This document shows positions 43,624 through 53,500 of a stretch of 59,347 bases of DNA, piece after piece. Source of the stretch: a virus. The first letter of the stretch is position 1. Each line of letters begins with the position of its first letter. Both the position numbers and the translations under genes were made by a program. Below the pieces are notes generated by a model, which worked only from the letters and a program-made list of their open reading frames with translations, did not search any database and had not been told where the DNA came from. Where the stretch lies: positions 1 through 59,347 of IMG/VR virus record IMGVR_UViG_3300032288_004867, one strand, 5' to 3'.

Positions 43624-45957
43624 TTATAAAAAAGCTAAAGAAATCATAGTAGTTGTAACTGATGCGCTATTACGTCTAAAAGTGGTTAAAGGTAGATTAA
43701 ACAATAAATCTCTAGTACCATCTGGTTTGATTTTTATAATTCTTGTTGGGTTGTAATTTTGATATTGTATATAACCCACTAAATATATGTTACCCTTTGA
43801 ATCGATAAATATATTATTTATATTATTATTAGTAACCCCAGCTCTCATATTAAACGTTTCATCAATTGAACCATCGTAATTAAGTCTAATAAAAGCATTA
43901 TAAGGTTTGTTTTTATAAGTTGTAAAAGAACCAGCCACGTAAATTTTATCACCCCACATTTCCATATTATTTACAGTAGAATCAAACCCAGTACCATAAT
44001 TAAATGTATTATCAATGGAACCATCGGTATTTAACCTAATTATTCTATTTGCAGAAACACCTTTATATGTGGTAAAAACACCACCGACTAGTATTTTACC
44101 ATAATTATCAACTAAAATTTTATTTGTAAAAGAATTAAAACCTATTGAATTATCAAATGAATTATCTTTATACCCTGTTGATGTTAGTTTAATTATTCTA
44201 TTATTTGTTGAACCAGAAAATGTAGTAAAATCACCACCTAAATAAATGTTATTTGATGAATCAAAATCCATTGTATTATAAAATGCTAGTTGTAATCCAG
44301 CTCTATTAAATGTATTATCAATACTAGCATCTGGATTTATTTTAACAATTCTAGGTACTGAAACACCTTTATATGTTGTAAATCCACCCATAATAAATAA
44401 TTTACCAAGATTATCCTCGAATATGTTATTTACAGTATTATTTGCTCCCGTTGAAACACTTATTGCTGGATTTGGTGAACCGTCCATATTTAAACCTAAT
44501 AAACCAATAGCTCTATAAGATGAATTTAATAATGAATAATATTCAAAATAACCACCAATGTAGATATTATTAGTTTTTGATTTTAAAATTGAACGAGTAG
44601 AAAGATTATTTAAAACTCCAGCAGATATCCCATAATTCGGGTTAAACGAAGTATTAGTTTTAGCGTTATATGTTTTTAAGGAATATAATGCATTAGGTTC
44701 CTTATATGAATTAAATCTACCACCAATCACAAGATTATTTAAATTATCAAATTTGATAACATCAATTGTTTGACCATACCCATGACTACCATTATAATCA
44801 AAAGTGTTATCTAATGAACCATTACTATTTAACCTTATTAAATTATTAACAACTGTTGTATTTGAATTATACATAGTGAATATACCACCAACCACTACTT
44901 TATTGTTAACATCAATAGCTATTGATGTTAACAATAAAGCACTACTAGTTGAAAAACTATGTGTGAATGTAGTATCTTTACTACCATTATTGTTTAATTT
45001 TATGAGTCTATTATTAGTTGCACCATTATATGTAGTAAACCTACCACCAACATAAATTTTATCTGAACTATCAATAGTTATTTCACGTATTTCATCATTA
45101 AACCCAGTACCATAAACAAATGTACTATCAATGGAACCATTGGTATTTAATCTAATTATTCTATTTGCAGAAACACCTTGGTATGTAGTAAAAGTAGTAC
45201 CACCAACTACTATTTTACCTAATGAATCTAATTTAATTTTAGTAACTGAATTATTAAACCCAGTACCATAAACAAATGTACTATCAATGGAACCATCGGT
45301 ATTTAACCTAATTATTCTATTTGCAGAAACACCTTGGTATGTAGTAAAATTCCCACCAACTACTATTTTACCATCAGGTTGTATTTGTAATATATTTACA
45401 GTAGAATCAAACCCAGTACCATAAACAAATGTACTATCAATGGAACCATCAGTATTTAACCTAATTATTCTATTCGCAGAAACACCTTTATACGTTCTAA
45501 AATTCCCACCAACTACTATTTTACCATCAGGTTGTATTTGTAATATATTTACTGCTTCATTAAAACCAGTATCATAAACAAATGTATTATCAATGGAACC
45601 ATCGGTATTTAACCTAATTATTCTATTCGCAGAAATACTTTTATACGTGGTAAAATTACCACCAACATAATATTTATTATTAGAATCAATTACAATTTGG
45701 TTTATAATTGGGTATACACCACTATCGTTTACATCTAAAAAACCATAATCAACTATAAATGTATTATCAATAGAACCACCAGAAAAAATTCTAGCAATTC
45801 CACCACTATATTTATCAAACCCTTTAAAAAATCCAGCAACTAATATATTAGTGTTGTCATCGTCATATGTAACGTAATCAATATTATCAATGTTAGTATT
45901 AGTAACTGAATTAATTTTAGTTGTAGCTGAGAAATCTATGTTAAAAATTTTTGGCAT
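43624..45957 (-). CDS. Delta-60 repeat beta-propeller protein
   Basis: 777 residues built almost entirely of about 14 repeats of ~50 residues. The pattern is IxxDxxxKIxVGGxFTTYxGVSANRIIRLNxDGSIDxTFxxGTGF, the delta-60 (DUF5122) type predicted to form beta-propellers. Several adjacent repeats are nearly identical in DNA, implying recent expansion. There is no signal peptide. It lies between the heptosyltransferase unit and the 1479-residue fibre, starting 2 bases after that fibre's stop, so the two are probably translated together. A receptor-binding or fibre-tip propeller is inferred. Its coding sequence holds the 42-bp perfect palindrome. Confidence 0.8.
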   Translation of the reverse strand: MPKIFNIDFSATTKINSVTNTNIDNIDYVTYDDDNTNILVAGFFKGFDKYSGGIARIFSGGSIDNTFIVDYGFLDVNDSGVYPIINQIVIDSNNKYYVGGNFTTYKSISANRIIRLNTDGSIDNTFVYDTGFNEAVNILQIQPDGKIVVGGNFRTYKGVSANRIIRLNTDGSIDSTFVYGTGFDSTVNILQIQPDGKIVVGGNFTTYQGVSANRIIRLNTDGSIDSTFVYGTGFNNSVTKIKLDSLGKIVVGGTTFTTYQGVSANRIIRLNTNGSIDSTFVYGTGFNDEIREITIDSSDKIYVGGRFTTYNGATNNRLIKLNNNGSKDTTFTHSFSTSSALLLTSIAIDVNNKVVVGGIFTMYNSNTTVVNNLIRLNSNGSLDNTFDYNGSHGYGQTIDVIKFDNLNNLVIGGRFNSYKEPNALYSLKTYNAKTNTSFNPNYGISAGVLNNLSTRSILKSKTNNIYIGGYFEYYSLLNSSYRAIGLLGLNMDGSPNPAISVSTGANNTVNNIFEDNLGKLFIMGGFTTYKGVSVPRIVKINPDASIDNTFNRAGLQLAFYNTMDFDSSNNIYLGGDFTTFSGSTNNRIIKLTSTGYKDNSFDNSIGFNSFTNKILVDNYGKILVGGVFTTYKGVSANRIIRLNTDGSIDNTFNYGTGFDSTVNNMEMWGDKIYVAGSFTTYKNKPYNAFIRLNYDGSIDETFNMRAGVTNNNINNIFIDSKGNIYLVGYIQYQNYNPTRIIKIKPDGTRDLLFNLPLTTFRRNSASVTTTMISLAFL
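44898..44939. repeat. Perfect 42-bp palindrome inside the propeller gene
   Basis: Two 21-base arms with no spacer, centred between 44918 and 44919; the left arm begins CTTTATTGTTAACATC. Because it is self-complementary, both strands encode the same peptide LLTSIAIDVNNK. The minus-strand reading fits the delta-60 repeat, so that strand is the gene. Confidence 0.9.
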
Positions 45958-45958
45958 A

Positions 45959-48900
45959 TTATGTTAATTGAATAAATGTAGGGTCAACATTAAACATTAT
46001 TGAATTTGTATTAGCTAATTTATAACCAACCACTCTAACTATATAACCAACACCTGAAGGTGGGTATTCTGATATTAAACCATCAGTTGTTGTTAAATAT
46101 AATGGTTGACCAGCCGTACCTGTTAAAAATGTATTATTAGCAAAACCGTTTATTAACATACCATTTGTTGATGGGTTAGTACCAATTGCAATACCTATTA
46201 AACCAGTTGATTTTAATATATCTGAAGCATTTGTTTTGGCCCAAGTATTATCACTTTTTAAATAATAAACATAACCAGCTTCAGTTGTACCATTACCAAC
46301 CTTCAATATATCACCATTATAAGTGTTAGCTATATTTATATCTTGGAAAACTCTACTATTAGAAGATATTGTACTAACATCTCTATATTTTACGGAACCA
46401 TCAGATGCCCTAACTAATATATTTGTTAATGTATTATCACTTGAAGGTGTTGTTGCTATATTTAAATTAGGTACATATACTGTATCATTATATGTACCAA
46501 TAATACCTTGACCACCTAATACAACACTTCTATCTCCGTCTACCCTTGAACTAATTGAATGTATAAATGATGCATTACCATTAGCTCTTGAATTATTACC
46601 ACCAGCATGTGAATTAGTACCAATTGCGGTTGTATAAAAACCTTCAGCATGTGATGCAATACCAATTGCGGTAGTATATACACCTTCAGAATGTGACCAT
46701 TGACCACTAGCTGTTGTATTATCACCTTCAGCATGTGATGCCTGACCACTAGCTATTGTATAACTACCCTCAGCATGTGCTGATTTATTTGATGCAGTTG
46801 TTCCAGAACCCTCAGCATGTGATGCACTACCAGATGCCCTAGTACCAAAACCTTCAGCATGTGATGAATTACCTTGAGCAGTTGTTGACCTACCCTCAGA
46901 ATGTGATGTAGTACCACTTGCTGTTGTATTACTACCTTCAGCATGTGATGCCTGACCACTAGCTGTTGTATTAGCTCCTTCAGCATGTGCACCATAATTA
47001 CCAATAGCTTTTGTTGATTGACCTTCAGCATGTGAATAAGTACCACTAGCTAATGTTGCACCACCCTCAGCATGTGATAAATCACCACTAGCTGATGTAT
47101 AAAAACCTTCAGCATGTGATACATAACCAATAGCTTTTGTACCTGACCCTTCAGCATGTGACATATCACCATTAGCAGTTGTTTGACTACCCTCAGCGTG
47201 TGATGATGCACCATTTGCTGTTGTATTATTACCTTCAGCATGTGACGAATTACCAATTGCTATTGTATAACTACCCTCAGCATGTGCTGATGTATTTGAT
47301 GCTGATGTATAAGAACCTTCAGCATGTGAAGCTTCACCACTAGCTATTGTAACACCACCTTCAGCATGTGAATAATTACCAATTGCTGATGTACTATCAC
47401 CTTCAGCATGTGAATAAGTACCAAGTGCTTTCGTATTATCACCTTCAGCATGTGATGCACCACCACTAGCTGTTGTTTGATTACCTTCAGCATGTGAATA
47501 TAAACCAAAAGCAGTTGTAAAAATACCTTCAGCATGTGAGTAATCACCATTAGCTGTAGTGTTACCACCTTCAGCATGTGAAAATTGACCACTAGCTGTT
47601 GAACCAATTGATTGTAGTGAATTATGTAATGTTATTGGTGAACAACCATATAAATTAGAAATATATAAATCAGTAATACAAGAAGCTGATGTATTCCCAG
47701 TAAAATCTAAAGCTGATAAATCAACAGTATATGCTGATAATGAATTAACCCTATCAAAATATAACATATTATTTGATAAAGTTGTACCAGTTACTGATAA
47801 TGGTAAATTATTATATTCGGTAGATGATAAATGATAATATTCTCCTGGTGCACCACCTTGAATATTTAATAAATCATTATGGAATCCAGATGCATAACCA
47901 GATGGTTGGAATACTGTACCAAATGATGTTTGTGTAATACCAGTTAATTCACCAACTTTAACAATAATTCTACCAACTAAAAATGCATGTGAAGTTATTA
48001 ATTCTGGTAATGTTGGTTCAGAAGCTGATTCAGCTTCTAAAATTGATAAATACTCATTGTTACCATAAACTTCATATAAATGGTCATTTATTTCTTGACC
48101 TCTATAATAATAATTAACTATATAATTACCAGTTGTTGCTGATACTACATCATTACCATCATCATAATAAGTATTATTTAATGTATTTCCAGTTGTTGTA
48201 TATGTCCATGTACCACCACTATGGTAATTCTTAAAGAATATATCATCTTGTGAATTCACAGCAGTTAACTGTTGTCTATAAGGACCGTTCCAAGCAACAC
48301 CTGATGATAATAAAACAACACCAGTTGAACCACTTAAACCTAATGATAAACCACTTTCTCTTGCGAATCTATCGGTCATCATTAACCTATCATTAAGTTT
48401 ATTAGGTAATCCAGCTCCGTAATTACCAAATTCTAGAACATGTATAAAATTATTTAATCTATAAACAACCAAATATAATACAATATCACTATCATTTACT
48501 GTACCATCATTATTTAAAACTTCATAAATTGGATTACCATTATTGTAATTAATAACAATGTAATTCGTATCATTATCAACTAATGGGTTAATACCACCAG
48601 AACCAGAAACACCAGCTGAAACATTATAAACCATAATAGGTTCAATGTTATCTGAATTATTAAATAATGCTACTTTTAATGCTGGTAAATTAATTTGACC
48701 AGTTCCAGTTGAGGTCCAACCTGTTGCACCACTAATAACACCAGCTGAATATGTTGTGGTTGATGAAACCACAAAAGTACCACCTGTATTATTTGTGAAA
48801 GTAGTGAAACCATTATTATATGTACCACCAGTAGTATAAACGTCACTAAAACCACTAATTGATACTGTACCACCAGTATTATTTGTTAAAATTAATGTTT

Positions 48901-50398
48901 TATTTATATTGTTAAATGTACCACCAGTAACAAATACCTCAGTACTACCAGTGTAGAATCCATTAATGGATACTGTACCACCAGTATTATTTGTTAAAGT
49001 TAAAGTACCATTAGAATATGAACCACTTACAGTTTTAGTGTCAAATTTAGGTAAATCAACACAAAGTGTTGTACCATTACCACTAATCGAACCACCACTT
49101 AATATAATATCGCCATTTAATACAACTAACTGTGAATCATCATTTAATTTTAATAACCCTTGTATATATAAATCACCATATATAAACGATTGATGATTCT
49201 CGTCAATTTCAAAAACTTCACCACTAGGTATGTACCAATAATTACCATATAATGAATTAAATCCATTAATAGATACTGTACCACCAGAATTATTTGTTAA
49301 TGTTAATAAACCATTAGTATATGTACCATTAACAGTTTTAGTGTCAAATTTAGGTAAATCAACACAAAGTGTTGTACCATTACCACTAATCGAACCACCA
49401 CTTAATATAATATCACCATTTAATACAACTAATTGAGCATTATCATTTAATTTTAATAAACCTTCGATATATAAATCACCATATATAAATGATTGGTGAT
49501 TTTCTTCAATTTCAATAACTTCACCACTAGGTATATGCCAATAATTACCATATAATGAATTAAACCCATCAATAGTTATTGTGCCACCAGTATTATTATT
49601 TAATGTTAATATTTTATTAAGTTCATTAAATGTACCACCAGTAACAAATACTTCAGTACTACCAGTGTAGAATCCATCAATGGATACTGTACCACCAGTA
49701 TTATTTGTTAAAGTTAAAGTACCATCACTATATGTACCACTTACAGTTTTAGTATCAAATTTAGGTAATTCAACTGATAATGTTGTACCATTACCACTAA
49801 TCGAACCACCACTTAATATAATATCACCATTTAATACAACTAATTGTGAGTTGTCGTTTAGTTTAATTAATCCTTGAACATATAAATCACCATATATAAA
49901 TGATTGATAATCACTAGGTATTTCAACAACAACATCAGATGGAATATACCATCTGTTACCATCATTTCTTATAATTGATGATAAATCAACAGTATAAGCT
50001 GATAACGTATCAGTTCTATCAAAAACTAAGGTTTCATCAACCAATGTAACACCAGTTGTATAATAGTTTGTGTATCCAGTTAAAAATCCAGACACATCAA
50101 ATGTACCACCTGTATTATTTGTAAATGTGGCAATACCATTTGTTGGATTATAAGTACCACCTGTTATGTAACTATCAGAACCACCACCAATACCATTTAT
50201 TGTTATTGTATTACCATTTATTTTTTGTAATACTAATTGATTACCACTTGTGTAACCAGAATGGATTAACTCACCTTTTAAATATATAAAATTATTATCA
50301 ACGTCAGCCCATGATAAAACACTACCAGTTGTTATATCATTAAAAGGACTAACCCAGGGGCTAATTACACTACGTAATATTAACTTATTATTTGCCAT
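45959..50398 (-). CDS. Multi-module SHAEG tail fibre, 1479 residues
   Basis: The N-terminal module contains SPWVSPFNDITTGSVLSWAD and DNNFIYLKGELI, which I associate with Bacteroidota phage fibres. Three large repeats follow (about 140-460) with QSFIYGDLYIxGLLKLND and LSGGSISGNGTTL. A mixed beta region comes next, then about 24 SHAEG repeats (about 936-1266) with cap SFIHSISS...RSVVLGGQGI, and a C-terminal head (about 1340-1479, YVYYLKSDNTWAK...GQPLYLTTTDGLISEYPPSG). The last module resembles the common phage C-terminal fibre domain. Trimeric fibre inferred. A TATTTAT core lies 12 bases upstream; 2 bases separate it from the propeller gene, which is probably a fibre partner. Confidence 0.78.
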   Translation of the reverse strand: MANNKLILRSVISPWVSPFNDITTGSVLSWADVDNNFIYLKGELIHSGYTSGNQLVLQKINGNTITINGIGGGSDSYITGGTYNPTNGIATFTNNTGGTFDVSGFLTGYTNYYTTGVTLVDETLVFDRTDTLSAYTVDLSSIIRNDGNRWYIPSDVVVEIPSDYQSFIYGDLYVQGLIKLNDNSQLVVLNGDIILSGGSISGNGTTLSVELPKFDTKTVSGTYSDGTLTLTNNTGGTVSIDGFYTGSTEVFVTGGTFNELNKILTLNNNTGGTITIDGFNSLYGNYWHIPSGEVIEIEENHQSFIYGDLYIEGLLKLNDNAQLVVLNGDIILSGGSISGNGTTLCVDLPKFDTKTVNGTYTNGLLTLTNNSGGTVSINGFNSLYGNYWYIPSGEVFEIDENHQSFIYGDLYIQGLLKLNDDSQLVVLNGDIILSGGSISGNGTTLCVDLPKFDTKTVSGSYSNGTLTLTNNTGGTVSINGFYTGSTEVFVTGGTFNNINKTLILTNNTGGTVSISGFSDVYTTGGTYNNGFTTFTNNTGGTFVVSSTTTYSAGVISGATGWTSTGTGQINLPALKVALFNNSDNIEPIMVYNVSAGVSGSGGINPLVDNDTNYIVINYNNGNPIYEVLNNDGTVNDSDIVLYLVVYRLNNFIHVLEFGNYGAGLPNKLNDRLMMTDRFARESGLSLGLSGSTGVVLLSSGVAWNGPYRQQLTAVNSQDDIFFKNYHSGGTWTYTTTGNTLNNTYYDDGNDVVSATTGNYIVNYYYRGQEINDHLYEVYGNNEYLSILEAESASEPTLPELITSHAFLVGRIIVKVGELTGITQTSFGTVFQPSGYASGFHNDLLNIQGGAPGEYYHLSSTEYNNLPLSVTGTTLSNNMLYFDRVNSLSAYTVDLSALDFTGNTSASCITDLYISNLYGCSPITLHNSLQSIGSTASGQFSHAEGGNTTANGDYSHAEGIFTTAFGLYSHAEGNQTTASGGASHAEGDNTKALGTYSHAEGDSTSAIGNYSHAEGGVTIASGEASHAEGSYTSASNTSAHAEGSYTIAIGNSSHAEGNNTTANGASSHAEGSQTTANGDMSHAEGSGTKAIGYVSHAEGFYTSASGDLSHAEGGATLASGTYSHAEGQSTKAIGNYGAHAEGANTTASGQASHAEGSNTTASGTTSHSEGRSTTAQGNSSHAEGFGTRASGSASHAEGSGTTASNKSAHAEGSYTIASGQASHAEGDNTTASGQWSHSEGVYTTAIGIASHAEGFYTTAIGTNSHAGGNNSRANGNASFIHSISSRVDGDRSVVLGGQGIIGTYNDTVYVPNLNIATTPSSDNTLTNILVRASDGSVKYRDVSTISSNSRVFQDINIANTYNGDILKVGNGTTEAGYVYYLKSDNTWAKTNASDILKSTGLIGIAIGTNPSTNGMLINGFANNTFLTGTAGQPLYLTTTDGLISEYPPSGVGYIVRVVGYKLANTNSIMFNVDPTFIQLT
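46600..47600 (-). repeat. SHAEG-coding 42-nt repeat array
   Basis: About 24 in-frame units in the 1479-residue fibre. One unit has the GNYGAHAEG one-residue insertion also seen in the gene at 18355. Confidence 0.85.
49020..49960 (-). repeat. Three-copy fibre module repeat
   Basis: A block including LVVLNGDIILSGGSISGNGT occurs three times. The first two copies in the window are near-identical at exactly 300 nt offset (for example 49051 and 49351). The third, around 49765, is more diverged. Confidence 0.8.
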
Positions 50399-50410
50399 TA
50401 TAGTTTATTG

Positions 50411-50417
50411 ATAAATA
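50411..50417 (-). promoter_or_regulatory. Putative late promoter core TATTTAT
   Basis: Minus-strand CATATTTATCAATAAAC, 12 bases before the ATG at 50398. Confidence 0.5.
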
Positions 50418-50489
50418 TGTTTTTAAAAACCGTTAGTTTCATTATTTTTTAGTTTTATTATAAATATCTTAAAAAGATTAAATGTAAAT

Positions 50490-50520
50490 AAAAAAAAGGG
50501 AGTATTACTCTCCCTTTTTT
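50490..50520 (-). terminator. Rho-independent terminator
   Basis: AAAAAAAAGGGAG / CTCCCTTTTTT stem with a 7-base loop, 25 bases after the stop of the 1239-residue fibre gene. Confidence 0.85.
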
Positions 50521-50544
50521 TATAACTTTTTATTTTTTTTATTT

Positions 50545-53500
50545 TTAATCTGTTATGTTAGCAATTACTAATACATCAGTACTATCGTAATATGATAATC
50601 TGATAGTATTATCTTGCCTTCTAAAAAATGTTTTATCATAACTACTATAAACAATAGTGGCACTAGTAAAATCAGTATTACTTAAATTATCAGTTAAAAT
50701 ATTATTTCTTTTAAAATTACTACCAATAGTGTTGTAATTAAAATATGGTTTAATTATGTTATTTTCAAAATTAATCCCTATTGTATTATTATTAAAATAG
50801 TAATATATAACATTAGAACCAAATGAGGTATTAGTGGTATTATTGTTAAATCCAAAACCTATTTCATTAGAATAAAAACTACCAAGAATGTTATTAGCAT
50901 TAAAACCACCACCAATCACATTACCATTAAAATTATCAGTAGTTGTATTAGTATTAAATCTGTTACCAATAACATTATTATGGAATTTTGAACCACCAGC
51001 GTTATTTAAAGTATTACCAAAAAATTCATTACCAATATCATTTCTATAAAAATCAAGTTCGATAGTGTTACTGTAAAATTTATTACCAATTAAATTATCA
51101 TAAAAATTATCAATAATGGTATTACCATAACCTGAACCATGACTACCAGCATCACCAAAATAATCACCAATATTGTTGTTTTTAAAATTATCACTAATAG
51201 TATTAAATATAAAATAATTTTTAATATTGTTTGATTCAAAATTATTATCAATCGTATTATTTCCAAAATAATTTAATATGTTATTATCAGCAAAGAAATT
51301 TAAAACTGTATTATTATTAAAAGCGTTGCCTATTTTATTACCATAAATTTCATTACCTAATGAATTATTATCAAATCCATTAAGTATTTGATTATTATAG
51401 AAATAACCAACAATTTGATTATTAGTGAAAGCGTTACCAATTTTATTGTTGTAAAATTCCTGACCAATAGTGTTGTTATTAAACTCATAACCAATATCAT
51501 TTCTATAGAATGACCAATTACCAATATTTAAATTATCACCAAGTGTGTTATTATTAAAATTATAACCTAGTTTATTACTATTAAAATTATTATATATTTC
51601 ATTATCATTAAACCCATTGTCAATAATATTACCATAAAAATTATGAAATATTGTATTATTATTAAACCCGTTTAATATTTCATTTCTATAAAAATCACGA
51701 GAAGCAAAATTATTATTAAATCCATTATTTATAATGTTATTTTGAACATCAGAACCAAATTCATTATCATAAAAATCAACACCAAATTTGTTTCTCCATA
51801 CTTCACCATTAAATTTATTATTATTAAAGTTGTCACCAATAGTATTATTATAAAAACCATTTTTAGTTACATTACTATATAACTCACCAACAAATGTGTT
51901 ATTATAAAAATCATCAGCAAATGAATTATTATAATATAAATTTAAAGTATTATTGTAAGATTGACTTCCAAATGTTGTGTTTGGTAATAAGAAATTATTA
52001 TTATTAATTACTTGACCTAAATAGTTATTTTTAGATATTACCTCACCAAAATTATCCAATTCAAAATCAAATCTAAATGTAGGTACTTCAACATAACTAT
52101 CACCAACTATATTATTTGACTTAAATTCAAATGATTTATATTCTGTAGCATATAATGGTGAAACAATATAGTTACCAGTATCATACATATCATTACCACC
52201 ATCACCAATAAAGTTTGTACCAACATCATTAAAATAATATAATCTAGGGCTAGGACCTGATTGAGATGGTAAAACACCAGTTATATTTGAATAGTTTGTA
52301 TTTAAATTAGTTAATATATTATTTATCGTTTGCCCACTAGATAATAATAAATACTGATTAACAATATTGTCTATATCTAAATCAGAAATAGTGTTACCGT
52401 TATCTAAAGCAGTTAATAAATAACTCACTTGAGTTACACCAGCTAAATTTTCAAGCTTATGTAATCCACTATTAGTTCCTGAACCAATAGTTTGAACAAT
52501 ACCAGAACCATCAGTATTTACAATAATGATTTCATTTATTGATGGGTCACCAGCATTATATACTCTTTTAACAAATGCTGTGTAATTATTTGAACCAACA
52601 GTGTACGTATAAACATTTTGAGAACCATTACCATCAGCACCTAAATCACCATTTAATTCAAATCTATCAATGTTAACATTGTCAGCAATCATAACGAATA
52701 ATCCTGGGTATGTATTTGTAAAATAATTTGACCCAGAACCAAAATATGTGTCACCAGATTGAACTGAACCATCAAATGTAAAATCACCAAATGAAGCTTC
52801 AACCATAAGATTAATTGGTGGTTGCATTTGTGTATGGGTGTACGGTACATAAGTTGGTGAACCAATAATTTGAGTACTTGTTGAGTAAAAATATAAATTA
52901 GTGTTATTGTAATAAGTTTCACCGCTAACTACCATATTTAAATCATCAGCTATTGAAATTATTTTATAATTTCGACCACTATTTGGGTTAAATGGGTCAA
53001 TAACATATATAACCTGATTAATATTAAAGTTTGTAAATAATGTATTTGTACCAGTTACAGTACCATTACTCATATCTAACTTACCTGGTTCTGGATTATT
53101 TAAATTATAAAAATATGTTTTGTATCTTTTAAATAAAATATTTCTATGGTCGTAAGATGTTCTATTGTTAAATTCATCTATTCTTTCTGTAATTCTACCA
53201 AACGCAACATTAGTTGTAACTTCAGTAGCACTAAAAGTCCAATCATATTGAATTCTATCATTAGGGTATTCTGGTTGGTATGCTTCTGATGATATTTTAT
53301 TAACATCAATTGCTAATACTAATATAGGTTCAACTGGACCTTGTTTATAAGTATTTGAACCAACTATTTCGTTAGCATCAAAATCAAAATCTGGTTGGTC
53401 ATAACATGTTTGATAATCTGAAATTAAATAGAAAGAACCAGCCAATAATTTAGAACCTAATATATCAGAAACTAATTGACTATATGTTGTTGTTATTGCA

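Noticed and set aside
44804-45055. 83-residue plus-strand frame over the 42-bp palindrome
   Set aside because: It shares the palindromic peptide but otherwise opposes the delta-60 gene, which has full family repeats on both sides.
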